Positions 1 to 10,837 of a stretch of 64,000 nucleotides of DNA are shown piece by piece. The position numbers and the translations under genes were made by a program. Location of the stretch: the NCBI GenBank assembly GCA_036245525.1, contig BTPG01000004.1, positions 235,945,973 to 236,009,972 on the forward strand, in the 5' to 3' direction. The notes under the pieces are model-generated. The model ran no database searches and was not told the DNA's origin. It saw only the letters and a program-made list of their open reading frames with translations. Origin of the DNA: Semisulcospira habei (taxonomy: Eukaryota > Mollusca > Gastropoda > Semisulcospiridae). Each line of letters opens with the position of its first letter. The stretch's first letter is position 1.

Positions 1-2582
1 AAGAAGTCTTTGTCAAATGCAGTGTTGCCGTCCCTCGCACGCAATGTGGTGTTCTTCATTATGTAATCTTTCATGAAAGCACTCTGATCAAATTGAATAC
101 CTCTGTGAACTTTCTTTAGTACTAACCCATGTCTGATGTAAAACTGTAACAAGCGATAGTGACACACGTAATTGAATTTATCATTTAAATTTGGCACTAG
201 TTTGGTGTCTTCTTTTTTCCCTGTCATACTCATTTTCTCAACAGCCAACGGATAATCATTGTGGTAATCATGTAGATGATGTGGGTACTCCAGGTCTACT
301 TCAAAGATCCAACCCTTTTCATCATTTTGACCTCGATCCATAATATATTTTGTTAATTTTTTTATGCCATACTGTGACAAATCATACAAACAAAAGTTTT
401 TTAATGGCAACAATTCACACATTGCAAATCCATACAAATTATTAGCATCCAAGTATGTAATAAATGACATTGGCTTTGAGGGGTCAAAGTCGTCAAGATA
501 TTTGTTGTTGGCCTTGCCATAATTATTTGCTGCTAAACTAATCCCTCCCCTCAATCCACGTTCCACCATTTCACCCATCGTACGATCAGACAACAGGTCT
601 ATAGATATCTTACTGGATTTCAAAAATGCATCCCATGTCATGCCAGGACTAGTTATATAGCAAGCTGGGTCAAGACTGTAATGTAACAAACCCTTCTCAC
701 GATAACTTTTGAATACGTCTGCTAGCAAGCAAACGTCAGCTTTCAAGTACTGATCATGGTAGTCACCAATTGTCTGACATCCTAGTTTACCCCATGCATC
801 AAGTGCATGCTGGTAATCAGAGTCAGAAATACCTTTGCCAGTTAGTGTAGAATAAAATTTCTCTTTTGGAGGCAGTCTCCTTTCTTCAAACACTACCCAG
901 TCACTGATGTACTCATATGGATAAACACCTTTTTTAATCAAGTCTGGCTCAAAATATTTACTTGTTATTGGATACTCAGTCAGTCCTTCTGCTAGACTAG
1001 CCAACCCTAAAGACAGATGTTGCATAGAGTCATAAAATGATAATTTATCTAACCTAAAAGTCAAGTATTTCTCAGTTGTCTGGGCAATACAACTTATGTT
1101 TTTGTAAGACTCATCCACAGCCTGCATGATAATATGTGAATCATATCCTTTGAGATTGTGGAAAAAGATTGGTAACTTATATGTCTTAGGATCTATTTTT
1201 AATAACAAGTTACAATTGCTATGTGCAGCACCTCTGTAACATCCAGTTATGTGATCATGGTCACGAACTTTATCACCCCCCAGAGGCTGTTCACAAATCC
1301 AACACGTCTCAGCTGTATCAAATTTTAGTTTGTCTTCTTCTGTCATCACTAAAGGCATCTGACATGTTGTGAGATACTGTACTACCTGACTATACAGTTG
1401 TCTCATTTCTGTTAAAAACAGACATGCTGCATTTTCACCCCTGTAGATAACAGGTTCTGAATGAAGACCGTCTGACCTAACAATAATGTATCCAAAAGAA
1501 CACACCACTTGGTCACTCAATTTTATAGTCTTTGGTAATGGCTCTGGAACTGGACCCTCATATGGAACAACGAGTGATTCAAAATCTGCGTATACTACAA
1601 ATGGCAGCTTTTGTTGATTAACATAGTTCTTGAAATAAACCTTGCTGCCAGGATCTGGATACCTAAGTATTGTTTGAATGTCATCAGCCGACCTACAGTG
1701 CTGGGTATGCTTATGTGCCACTTTTATACAGGAGAACCTTTGTAAGCATCTTTTACATATTTCCTGTTTGCCATTGTGTTTTGATACATGATTATGAATT
1801 AGTCGTGACATACTCCTAATAATTGTGTAGTGAAAGTTATCACCAGAGCTTATTAGTAACATATCAACATGTTTATCTTCTGGCTGCCCATAGGTTGGGG
1901 CAATTGGAGATACTCTAATTGGCTGTAACTTATTCTCAGATTCATTTTCCCACACAAACACATTCACAGATATACCAGGATTTAGTTTTTCAAACAAGTC
2001 TATGTCCTCTATTTTAACAGGGAACTCAATGCCACTGAAGTTGAGTTCGTTTACAAATTTGGTATAGTTAGATACACGATCAGGTCTTGTTTTTACAAAG
2101 TGTAGTTTAGCAAGCACACACCACATGAAACAATAGTTGTCATTGTTCTGAATATTGACCACACCCTTTTTGTCTACAACCTCTTTTGGTAGTGGTATCC
2201 ATGATTTGCCTAAAATAGGATGATATCTTGACTGCTTTAGTTGTAGTTCATGTACAAGGCCTTCATGCCAGCCAGACCCTTGCATTTCTGCTCTGTCAAT
2301 TGCTTCATGGAAGTCTGGTAACAATCTTTCTCTAAACACTTTCTCTAGTTCTCTTCTCGAATTAACTGTGTGCTGCCTTGTCGAGATATACGTTACAATA
2401 ACTTCACCAACATCTCTGACAAATTCTATTTTTGCAACAATCTGAATCTTTACACTATCAGAAAGAAGGTTATTTTGTATGACTAAAAAAGATCTTTCTA
2501 TTGATTCATAGACATTGTAAATATTATATATAGGTAAGTCAGTTGTGTGAAACACGTTTCTTAATCTTTGACGGTTGTCCAT
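1..2582 (-). CDS. Polinton/Maverick protein-primed family B DNA polymerase (3' part outside window)
   Basis: Reading in from the ATG at 2582, the minus frame stays open for all 860 codons to the window edge. Visible in order: an N-terminal Cys/His knuckle near residues 270-300; exonuclease motif VYADFES (Asp near 333); a DHDH..GAAH Cys/His segment near 440-450; FFHNLKGYDSH near 474 (exonuclease II region); and palm motif A as YLDANNLYG near 712. The Cys/His insertion followed by HNLKGYDSH and DANNLYG is characteristic of DNA_pol_B_2 enzymes of Polintons and adintoviruses, which copy linear genomes from a protein primer. The catalytic YxDTD motif would lie beyond position 1. The ATPase gene on the same strand just upstream fits a Polinton. 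No stop or frameshift in 2.58 kb suggests a young or still active copy. A free-living relative cannot be told apart from an integrated element here. Confidence 0.93.
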   Translation of the reverse strand, partial: MDNRQRLRNVFHTTDLPIYNIYNVYESIERSFLVIQNNLLSDSVKIQIVAKIEFVRDVGEVIVTYISTRQHTVNSRRELEKVFRERLLPDFHEAIDRAEMQGSGWHEGLVHELQLKQSRYHPILGKSWIPLPKEVVDKKGVVNIQNNDNYCFMWCVLAKLHFVKTRPDRVSNYTKFVNELNFSGIEFPVKIEDIDLFEKLNPGISVNVFVWENESENKLQPIRVSPIAPTYGQPEDKHVDMLLISSGDNFHYTIIRSMSRLIHNHVSKHNGKQEICKRCLQRFSCIKVAHKHTQHCRSADDIQTILRYPDPGSKVYFKNYVNQQKLPFVVYADFESLVVPYEGPVPEPLPKTIKLSDQVVCSFGYIIVRSDGLHSEPVIYRGENAACLFLTEMRQLYSQVVQYLTTCQMPLVMTEEDKLKFDTAETCWICEQPLGGDKVRDHDHITGCYRGAAHSNCNLLLKIDPKTYKLPIFFHNLKGYDSHIIMQAVDESYKNISCIAQTTEKYLTFRLDKLSFYDSMQHLSLGLASLAEGLTEYPITSKYFEPDLIKKGVYPYEYISDWVVFEERRLPPKEKFYSTLTGKGISDSDYQHALDAWGKLGCQTIGDYHDQYLKADVCLLADVFKSYREKGLLHYSLDPACYITSPGMTWDAFLKSSKISIDLLSDRTMGEMVERGLRGGISLAANNYGKANNKYLDDFDPSKPMSFITYLDANNLYGFAMCELLPLKNFCLYDLSQYGIKKLTKYIMDRGQNDEKGWIFEVDLEYPHHLHDYHNDYPLAVEKMSMTGKKEDTKLVPNLNDKFNYVCHYRLLQFYIRHGLVLKKVHRGIQFDQSAFMKDYIMKNTTLRARDGNTAFDKDF

Positions 2583-2696
2583 CTTTTTTATTTGTCCGAC
2601 AAAAAAATAAATAGAAAATTATATAATAAAAATTGTACTTTATTGGCTGTAACTCCTATAATAAACAGATTTGTTTACACACTGACTCAATCATCA

Positions 2697-3035
2697 TTAT
2701 TGTATGTGTAATACCATTTTATTAAATGTAATATCGTTAAAATATAAATTTATTTTATATAGTTCTTTTGCTAAATTACTACACAATTTAGTAAACCAAC
2801 CATCGTAATATTCGTTAACAGTAAATGATTGTGTCTTAATATCAACAGTTATTTTTTTAATAAATGGATTATCAACACATAAAGTTATATTACCAGACAT
2901 ATACACTGTTGTTGGTAACATAAATAAATTACCAGGTGACTCTCTATTATTAAGCTGGCTTTCATATTTAACATCTTTAAAGCAATGTGTAATATCTATG
3001 ATTTCACTAATAGGCCAATTTTGTCTGTCTGTCAT
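2697..3035 (-). CDS. Small Polinton ORF between ATPase and polymerase
   Basis: A 112-codon ORF starting at the ATG at 3033-3035 (MTDRQNWPIS...), on the same strand as the two flanking Polinton genes. It is separated from them by only 27 bp (ATPase side) and 114 bp (polymerase side), as expected in a compact viral-type genome. No domain is recognised. The protein is rich in Asn, Ile and Tyr and has no signal peptide or clear membrane segment. It could be a minor structural or regulatory protein; function unknown. An upstream in-frame TTG exists but the ATG is the better start. Confidence 0.6.
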   Translation of the reverse strand: MTDRQNWPISEIIDITHCFKDVKYESQLNNRESPGNLFMLPTTVYMSGNITLCVDNPFIKKITVDIKTQSFTVNEYYDGWFTKLCSNLAKELYKINLYFNDITFNKMVLHIQ

Positions 3036-3062
3036 TTTTAAAGACAAACCCAAAAGTATAAA

Positions 3063-3668
3063 TTAATTCACTAACCCATACCCTGTAGGTTGATCTGTCT
3101 TTAAAATGAGCTTTAGATGCTTAGTTGATTTCAGTTTATTTTTTACATCATCCCGTTCTTGCTTATTTGGAATGACATCGTTCTCTCTGAGACAGTCTTC
3201 AAAGCTGTCACGGTCCTTACAGTAAAACAAACAGATAAACTTTAACTGCTCACGAAAATCTTTCAGTACAGCATTATATTTCTGAGTAAGAATCCATACA
3301 CTTATGTTTGCATGTCTGCCACTGAAGGCAAGTTCTGCTAATATGTTTCTCTTTTTGACAATGTCTTTCTCTGCAGAACAGTCATCGACTATGAACAACG
3401 TTGGCTGTCCTTCAAATTGCTTGTAAAAATATAGCAGGTAATCATTCAGTTTTTTTTCAGGGTCTACTAAATAGATATTGCTGTCAGTCCAAATAAATAA
3501 ACGGTTGTGATAAGCTTTGTTGTGTTTGATTGTTGGACAAAATATTACAATGTTTTCGAAATGATGAAGGTATCTTGTTTGTAAGAGGTTAAGAACAAAT
3601 TCAGTCTTCCCACACGAAGTGGCGCCACAAAATAGGCCGCAATGTGAATCGTGCGTCATTAAGTCCAT
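3063..3668 (-). CDS. Polinton FtsK/HerA-type genome-packaging ATPase
   Basis: A 201-residue protein starting with MDLMTHDSH at 3668. Walker A is GATSCGKT (residues 15-22) and Walker B is LFIVDD (residues 91-96), followed by a sensor-like region WILTQK. This short A32/FtsK-like ATPase is one of the core Polinton genes and powers insertion of DNA into capsids in related viruses. It lies upstream of the polymerase on the same strand. The coding region looks intact. A second, nearly identical but 3'-truncated copy sits at 42023-42586. The in-frame extension upstream to 3767 uses no convincing start. Confidence 0.92.
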   Translation of the reverse strand: MDLMTHDSHCGLFCGATSCGKTEFVLNLLQTRYLHHFENIVIFCPTIKHNKAYHNRLFIWTDSNIYLVDPEKKLNDYLLYFYKQFEGQPTLFIVDDCSAEKDIVKKRNILAELAFSGRHANISVWILTQKYNAVLKDFREQLKFICLFYCKDRDSFEDCLRENDVIPNKQERDDVKNKLKSTKHLKLILKTDQPTGYGLVN

Positions 3669-3779
3669 TTTAATACAAAATATAATTTTAATACAAGTAA
3701 CCGTCTGCAATATGATTAAAACAAAACTTATCTTTTGGTTTACAAGATGTTTCTTAACAAAACACATAAATCCTTCCTA

Positions 3780-5379
3780 GCAAAACACATCTTGCATTCA
3801 ACACATCATTTTCAAAATGACTACACAGACGACTGTAAAATCTTTCAGGCAAAACTAGCCTAACATAGTTCGTTCGTCCACAGCACCGAGGCCGTGATCA
3901 TGACTGGCCCTGAGGCCCTGAGCGGGTTATGCCTTGGGTGGGACAGAGAAATCTATTGCCTCATGCACAGCAGATGCGAGATTGACGTGCGGGAGGCGTT
4001 GACTGAGTTACGGGTAGTAGGCTAGCATGAGGCATAGATTTTCATGCGAAGCCCTGCGACTCAGTGCAGCAGCTCATGAGAATTTATGCCTCATGCGCAG
4101 GCCGTGGTTAGTTCGGGTGTAATCATATGGACGGCCCTCAGTGACTGACGGGCGGGTTATGGGGGCCGCGCAGACGCGACTGAGATTGACGTGCCAATAG
4201 GAGGCAGCTTTGAGTTACGGGTGAGTAGGCTAGCATGAGTGCATGTGTCACAAGTCCTGTTAGGGCTGGCCTGCGCAGAAGTCAACACTAAATACCCTTT
4301 AGTCTACTCACAAGAAGGGCCTTATCTTAAAGCTTTCTCTGTTTTCCAACAGGTTGCAAACTCATTTTGGCTCTGTGTCTGTGAAGACTTCATGGTGTTT
4401 ATACATAGAGTGGGTTTTTTCCCCCGCCCGCCCACAATCTTTAGTCAATGCTTGTTATGTTGTTATAAACACAGATCTAAATGAGTGAGGGGTAATGTAT
4501 ATAATTACTGAATTTATGACGGGGCTCTCTCTGTGTAAGAAAAAAAAAATTGTGGGCGTGTGGAGCCGCTGGCTATTTGAATATATGAAAGAAAACCATA
4601 TAGTGAACACATAATTAAAAAAATTATACATTTCTTTTTGAATATTGTGTAGGGTCTGGTACATATTTAAAAAAATTAAAAATTCCTGTATGAATATTGT
4701 GTTTGGTCTCGTACATATTGACTCAAGTCGGGTGAATACCAAGACAAGTTCGGTGCATAACGATCTTTCAGAACAGGTCCAATCATAACGCGCCTGAACG
4801 AAGGTGACTGTTTACTAGTCTGAGGTTATGTATATATTTCGCACTGTCGATTGTGTGGCCATGTCAATTGTATGGTGGACTGCGAAAGTAGGTCAGTTTG
4901 TTTAGAAGTGGATCGGCGCATTGTCGCCGTGTGCTGGTCTATTGTTTATTGTGACATTGTATGGATGAGTGCGGAGGGTGGTGACGTTTAAGGGGGGGGG
5001 GGGGTGTATTACGCAGTTTGTTTAGCAGTGACTGAATCAGCGCACTGTTAATTGTGTGGCCCTGTGCTTGCCTATTGTTTATTGTATGGTGGAGTGCGGT
5101 GGGTGGTGACGTTTTAAGGGGAGGGGGGAGGTGTATTATGCAGTTTGTTAAGAGGGCATTATGTGGTGAATCAGATACATTCTTTGCACTGAGAATTGGG
5201 ATAACGGGAGATTGGAAATTCTGAAAAGTAGCCTATGTAATTTACCCTGATTTAAAACTATCGATACGGTATTACTGACATAGGTGTCATTAGCGTAATT
5301 ACGTATGTAATTTACCCTGATTTAGAAGTATCGATACGGTATTACTGACATAGGTGTCGCAGGGCTCACTAATATACTA
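3780..5379. other. Non-coding flank of the Polinton genes with small local duplications
   Basis: No supportable gene. The stretch holds short direct repeats: a GC-rich pair (3977-4030 and 4181-4238, sharing GAGTTACGGGT and GTAGGCTAGCATGAG), a roughly 170-bp pair (about 4845-5010 and 5025-5150, each with a G-run), and a 55-bp pair (about 5236-5292 and 5304-5358, sharing ATCGATACGGTATTACTGAC). No Polinton terminal inverted repeat or capsid gene is seen. ORFs here are short and have no recognisable content. Confidence 0.5.
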
Positions 5380-5715
5380 TTTTGTATGTGCAGAGAGAGA
5401 GAGAGAGAGAGAGACACACATACACTATTTGGGCATAAAAGACTATTGTTTACCATGGTGGTATAAACAGGAAGTATTCTCAGGAAGGCCAACTCTGACA
5501 GCATTGAGTGGTGGGTTGCGTGTACGGTAGTCACTATTTCTCGGGAAGATATTTTAACTAGCCTTTTGTTTCCAAGGGGTTGGGGGACCTGACTGGGCAG
5601 ATAAATCTGTTAAATGTATTTGGTCAAGTGTGTTTGTTTATTTACGGAAAGGATTAAATAAATTAATTGTTTCTGAAATGGGTGTCGTTGTATTCTCCTA
5701 TATACTTTCTCTAAA
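5380..5715. repeat. Dispersed repeat, copy A, with (GA)n
   Basis: This block starts with a (GA)n microsatellite (5393-5414) and ends at TATACTTTCTCT. It is repeated at 43508-43905 with the same order: (GA)n, CACTATTTGG, an AAGGCCAACTCTGACAGC segment, GGGAAGATATTTTAACTAGC and GGAAAGGATTAAATAAAT. Both copies lie upstream of a Polinton ATPase copy, so the block may belong to the Polinton or to a duplicated segment containing it. Confidence 0.75.
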
Positions 5716-6412
5716 GTATGATATTCAAAGACATTTGGAGTCCGCTGGGGCCAAGGCATCAATACATCCCAAAGCACTTTTTCGTTAACCCTTTCGGCCT
5801 GGCAAACTGCTTTACTGGTTGGCGATCTCGTATACCGTGCAGCCCGGAAAACCGCTAGAGCGGTGTCAGGTGTTTTATATCGCGCTCCCGGTGATATGCG
5901 AGCCTCACCGTGCATGTGGTGACTTCGCACTGACAGTGCGTGCGTACTTTTGTACATTGTATGCGGTCAGCTTTGCGGCGCTAGCATGCGTATTACGGTC
6001 GAAATGGCGAGTGAATGTGTAGATATTCGAAGTGATACAATTTTGTGTTTGGAGACATGGTTTCAAAAGCAGATAGCTTTGATGTATTGGTACACGTGTG
6101 CCCACCTACTGTGTGGCAGCATAACCACGTGTTGGCAGTGTCTGTCAGCTGGAGCGATCGACGGTTGAGGCACTGACAACGCCAATGACATACAGCTTGA
6201 TTCTGAAGCTGAATTTGGAAATTCCGTAATTGATATTCCGTTCCTCTGATGCTACACCTTGGTGCACATGTAGGTGACTCTGTGGACACCGACACACATT
6301 GGTCACACGTTTAGTACGTGCATTGTCCTTACAACACTGGTACTTCCACCCGATCGTGTATGAGACACAACATCGTTCAATGCCGCTTATTACATGTTGT
6401 CTAGACTGGATA
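5716..6412. other. Region without a recognisable gene
   Basis: Starts near a TTAACCCTTTCGGCCT motif (5787-5802) that resembles the ends of TTAA-type DNA transposons. Several overlapping short ORFs on both strands (5610-6295) give no recognisable protein and look like chance ORFs in a GC-richer stretch. Confidence 0.4.
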
Positions 6413-6882
6413 TACCGTACAGTGGCAGGTGTAAACATTGCGGCTGGTGACAAAGTAGGAGCCTTACAGTGTATCGGCATACTGGAGCTGCATGGACACT
6501 GGATACTATACCGTACAGTGGCAGGTGTAAACATTGCGGCTGGTGACAAAGTAGGAGCCTTACAGTGTATCGGCATACTGGAGCTGCATGGACACTGGAT
6601 ACTATACCGTACAGTGGCAGGTGTAAACATTGCGGCTGGTGACAAAGTAGGAGCCTTACAGTGTATCGGCATACTGGAGCTGCATGGACACTGGATACTA
6701 TACCGTACAGTGACAGGTGTAAACATTGCGGCTGGTGACAAAGTAGGAGCCTTACAGTGTATCGGCATACTGGAGCTGCATGGACACTGGATACTATACC
6801 GTACAGTGGCAGGTGTAAACATTGCGGCTGGTGACAAAGTAGGAGCCTTACAGTGTATCGGCATACTGGAAATGCATGGACA
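6413..6882. repeat. 96-bp tandem repeat, five units
   Basis: Five near-identical 96-bp units (unit start TACCGTACAGTGGCAGGTGT). The period is a multiple of three, so both strands show artificial long ORFs (32-residue repeats). One unit differs by GTGACAGG for GTGGCAGG and the last ends in AATGCATGG. No coding evidence beyond the open frame. Confidence 0.9.
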
Positions 6883-7089
6883 CTAACGTGTCGCAGTAAC
6901 AGATGCCCTTTTTAGTTACTGATGCATGTTAAGTAACAGCGATCTGTCATGCACGAAAGACATTTTTGGCTCATGTGCGAAGAAAAAGTGAGTCCGTTCC
7001 GAGCCAGCAGTCGTCCGTCTGCCGTCGTGCGTGGTAAACTTTAACATTAGCATTTTCTCGGAGACTATTGAAGCTACAGTCTTTAAACT

Positions 7090-7475
7090 TGGCCCAAGGA
7101 TACTTTGTGGCAAGACCTTTCTGAACATGCCAATTTTAGTGACAGTTTCTCACAAAGGTCAAGGTCACAGAGGATCAGGAAATATATAAAAAATAGCCAT
7201 TTTGGACATAATTTCTTTTTCTCAAATCAAACTATTCACAACTTCAAACCCAAACTTGGTACAAAGATACCTGATAAAAAGACCTTTATATGCACACTAA
7301 TTTCGTTGATCCCTCGGAAAAGTCAAGGGTCACAAGAGCTCAAGAAAAATGTCCGAAATGACCATATTTTTACAAAAAAGAGTTGTTGTTTTTTCGCAAA
7401 TACTATTTACAACTTCAAAACCAAACTTGCTACAGCGATATCTGATATTGTGTAAATAAAATAGCTAATAGTGTG
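7090..7475. repeat. Likely dispersed repeat with AAGGTCAAGGTCAC motifs
   Basis: Contains AAGGTCAAGGTCACAGAGG and a related AGTCAAGGGTCACAAGAGC, each followed by an A/T-rich stretch and ACTTCAAA..CAAACTTG. The block appears as two diverged units (about 7120-7290 and 7290-7445). Similar GTCAAGGTCA-rich elements are common in mollusc genomes from general knowledge; family not named here. Confidence 0.4.
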
Positions 7476-7599
7476 GATAAATGTCTTTATTTTTAATTTG
7501 TTTACTGTGGTGTATTTTTTTTGTTGCGTGTTGCGCTGAAATGATTACACAAAATACACATTTTTTAAGCAGCCCATTACACAAAATGGTCTAAGAGGG

Positions 7600-9920
7600 G
7601 TAGGCACCTCTGATTAGGTGGCACCTCCATCTGCTGCAACAGGTACCTGGTCATTAGGTGGCACCTCCATCTGCTGCAACAGGTACCTGGTCATTAGGTG
7701 ACACCTCCATCTGCTGCAACAGGTACATGGTCATTAGGTGACACCTCCATCTGCTGCAACAGGTAAAGGTCATTAGGTGACACCTCCATCTGCTGCAATA
7801 GGTACCTGGTCATTAGGTATCCCCACCCGGGTCTGCCCTGGGGGACTTGGGTGGGGTTAGGTATTTTTTAGTTCCCAGGGTCACCCTGGTCAGCCCCACA
7901 GGGTGGGTTTTTCTCTCTATTCTGGGGCATGTGTTTCTGTCTACCCTTTGTCCATTCACCTGTATTTGCCTTTTTAAAACTCTCCCTACTGTCTGCACTG
8001 CCTGTAGCTCTTGATATTGGATGTGTGTTGCTAAATGGTCTTAGCTTTATTTAGGCCCCATGTGTTAGGTTTATTTAATGTATTTGACCGGCTGGTGACA
8101 TACATTCAATGTTCTGTTTATTTTTTTTCACAAGCAGTGCAGGCACGTCCTGAGAAAGCCTTGTTGCTGTCGGGACGTTAAGCAATGTACAATCAATCAA
8201 TGGTCATTAGGTGGCACCTCCATCTGCTGCAACAGGTACACAGTCACTAGGTGGCACCTCCATCTGCTGCAACAGGTACGGTCATTAGGTGGCACCTCCA
8301 TCTGCTGCAACAGTTCACGGTCATTAGGTGGCACCTCCATCTGCTGCAACAGGTACCTGGTCACTAGGTGGCACCTCCATCTGCTGCAACAGGTACCTGG
8401 TCACTAGGCAGCACCTCACACCTTGGGCAATGTGACTGTGTACCTGGTTACTAGGTGGCCCCTCACACCGTGGGCAATGTGGCTGTGTACCTGGTCACTA
8501 GGTGGCACCTCACACCGTGGGCAATGTGACTGTGTACCTGGTCACTAGGCGGCACCTCCACACCTTGGGTAATGTGGGAGTGTACCTGGTCACTAGGCGG
8601 CACCTCACACCGTGGGCAATATGGCTGTGTATCTGGTCTCTAGGCGGCACCTCACACCTTGGGCAATGTGACTGTGTACCTGGTCACTAGGCGGCACCTC
8701 ACACCTTGGGCAATGTGACAGTGTACCTGGTCACTAGGTGGCACCTCCACACCTTGGGCAATGTGGCTGTGTACCTGGTCACTAGGTGGCACCACCACAC
8801 CTTGGGCAATGTGGCTCACTGGCTGTGTACCTGGTCACTAGGTGGCACCTCACACCGTGGGTAATGTGGCTGTGTACCTGGTCACTAGGTGGCACCTCAC
8901 ACCGTGGGCAATGTGACTGTGTACCTGGTCACTAGGTGGCACCTCACACCGTGGGCAATGTGGCTGTGTACCTGGTCACTAGGTGGCACCTCACACCATG
9001 GGTAATGTGACTGTGTACCTGGTCACTAGGCGGCACCTCACACCGTGGGTAATGTGACTGTGTACCTGGTCACTAGGTGGCACCTCACACCGTGGGTAAT
9101 GTGGCTGTGTATCTGGTCACTAGGTGGCACCTCACACCGTGGGCAATGTGACTGTGTACCTGGTCACTAGGTGGCACCTCACACCATGGGCAATGTGACT
9201 GTGTACCTGGTCACTAGGCGGCACCTCACACCGTGGGCAATATGACTGTGTACCTGATCACTAGGTGGCACCACACCTTGGGCAATGTGGCTATGTACCT
9301 GGTCACTAGGTGGCGCCTCCACACCTTGGGCAATGTGACTGTGTACCTGGTCACTAGGTGGCACCTCACACCGTGGGCAATGTGACTGTGTACCTGGTCA
9401 CTAGGTGGCACCTCACACCGTGGGCAATGTGGCTGTGTACCTGGTCACTAGGTGGCACCTCACACCGTGGGCAATGTGACTGTGTACCTGGTCACTAGGT
9501 GGCACCTCACACCGTGGGCAATGTGGCTGTGTACCTGGTCACTAGGTGGCACCTCACACCGTGGGTAATGTGACTGTGTACCTGGTCACTAGGCGGCACC
9601 TCACACCGTGGGTAATGTGACTGTGTACCTGGTCACTAGGTGGCACCTCGCACCGTGGGCAATGTGGCTGTGTACCTGGTCACTAGGCGGCACCTCACAC
9701 CGTGGGCAATGTGACTGTGTACCTGGTCACTAGGTGGCACCTCACACCGTGGGCAATTTGACTGTGTACCTGGTCACTAGGCAGCACCTCACACCGTGGG
9801 CAATGTGGCTGTGTACCTGGTCACTAGGCGGCACCTCACACCGTGGGCAATGTGGCTGTGTACCTGGTCACTAGGTGGCGCCTCACACCGTGGGCAATGT
9901 GGCTGTGGGGGTCAATGGGT
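7600..9920. repeat. Minisatellite of 41- and 47-bp units in front of zinc-finger paralogue 1
   Basis: From about 7600 to 8400 the unit is about 41 bp (GGTGGCACCTCCATCTGCTG start). From about 8400 to 9905 it is 47 bp (ACTAGGTGGCACCTCACACC start). The array ends in CTGTGGGGGTCAATGGGTTAACCC. The same array and the same terminal motif occur before the zinc-finger exons of paralogues 2 and 3. The unit resembles the right arm of the palindromic element at 51605-51780. It is interrupted by a LINE tail at 7812-8203. Confidence 0.9.
7812..8203 (+). mobile_element. LINE 3' tail ending in (AATC)n, copy 1
   Basis: A non-coding segment starting CCCCACCCGGGTCTGCCCTG and ending in CGGGACGTTAAGCAATGTAC then AATCAATCAAT. 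Two further copies occur at 22829-23134 and 50037-51335 (split). The conserved 3' end with a short tandem tail and variable 5' truncation is typical of a LINE 3' UTR or a SINE sharing it. It sits inside the minisatellite, and the flanking GGTCATTAGGT on both sides could be a target-site duplication, though the flank is itself repetitive. Confidence 0.75.
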
Positions 9921-9931
9921 TAACCCAGATT

Positions 9932-10820
9932 TCAAGAAAGAATCCAGTTTTCTTCTCATACTAAAAATAATTCATTCATTTCACTGTTTACAAAGTGTAT
10001 TTATTGGGTACAAAAAGAAAGAATCCAGTTTTCTTCTCATCCTAAAAATAATTCATTCATTTCACTGTTTACAAAGTGTATTTATTGGGTACAAAAAGAA
10101 AGAATCCAGTTTTCTTCTCATCCTAAAAATAATTCATTCATTTCACTGTTTACAAAGTGTATTTATTGGGTACAAAAAGAAAGAATCCAGTTTTCTTCTC
10201 ATCCTAAAAATAATTCATTCATTTCACTGTTTACAAAGTGTATTTATTGGGTACAAAAAGAAAGAATCCAGTTTTCTTCTCATCCTAAAAATAATTCATT
10301 CATTTCACTGTTTACAAAGTGTATTTATTGGGTACAAAAAGAAAGAATCCAGTTTTCTTCTCATCCTAAAAATAATTCATTCATTTCACTGTTTACAAAG
10401 TGTATTTATTGGGTACAAAAAGAAAGAATCCAGTTTTCTTCTCATCCTAAAAATAATTCATTCATTTCACTGTTTACAAAGTGTATTTATTGGGTACAAA
10501 AAGAAAGAATCCAGTTTTCTTCTCATCCTAAAAATAATTCATTCATTTCACTGTTTACAAAGTGTATTTATTGGGTACAAAAAGAAAGAATCCAGTTTTC
10601 TTCTCATCCTAAAAATAATTCATTCATTTCACTGTTTACAAAGTGTATTTATTGGGTACAAAAAGAAAGAATCCAGTTTTCTTCTCATCCTAAAAATAAT
10701 TCATTCATTTCACTGTTTACAAAGTGTATTTATTGGGTACAAAAAGAAAGAATCCAGTTTTCTTCTCATCCTAAACATAATTCATTCATTTCACTGTTTA
10801 CAAAGTGTATTTATTGGGTT
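9932..10820. repeat. 81-bp intronic tandem repeat, 11 units, ending at the splice acceptor of paralogue 1
   Basis: Eleven near-identical 81-bp units (unit TACAAAAAGAAAGAATCCAG...) run up to the acceptor TTTGATTTCTTTTCAACAG. Paralogues 2 and 3 have the same array with three and four units. The period is a multiple of three and has no stop, so it reads in frame into the zinc-finger exon as 27-residue repeats. The perfect acceptor at its end and the matching phase of the upstream coiled-coil exon in paralogues 2 and 3 argue that it is intronic. Confidence 0.9.
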
Positions 10821-10837
10821 TGATTTCTTTTCAACAG

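Noticed and set aside
5610..6295. Cluster of overlapping short ORFs, considered as a piggyBac-like transposase start after TTAACCCTTTCGG
   Set aside because: No transposase motif in any frame; only the TTAA-like end is suggestive.
6145..6886. Repeat ORFs on both strands (239 and 195 codons)
   Set aside because: Artefacts of a 96-bp repeat with a period divisible by three. No start context, splice site or similarity.
9796..10837. N-terminal extension of the zinc-finger protein through the minisatellite and 81-bp repeats
   Set aside because: A consensus acceptor lies at 10836-10837, and in paralogues 2 and 3 the upstream coiled-coil exon joins there in matching phase. The extension is most likely intron.
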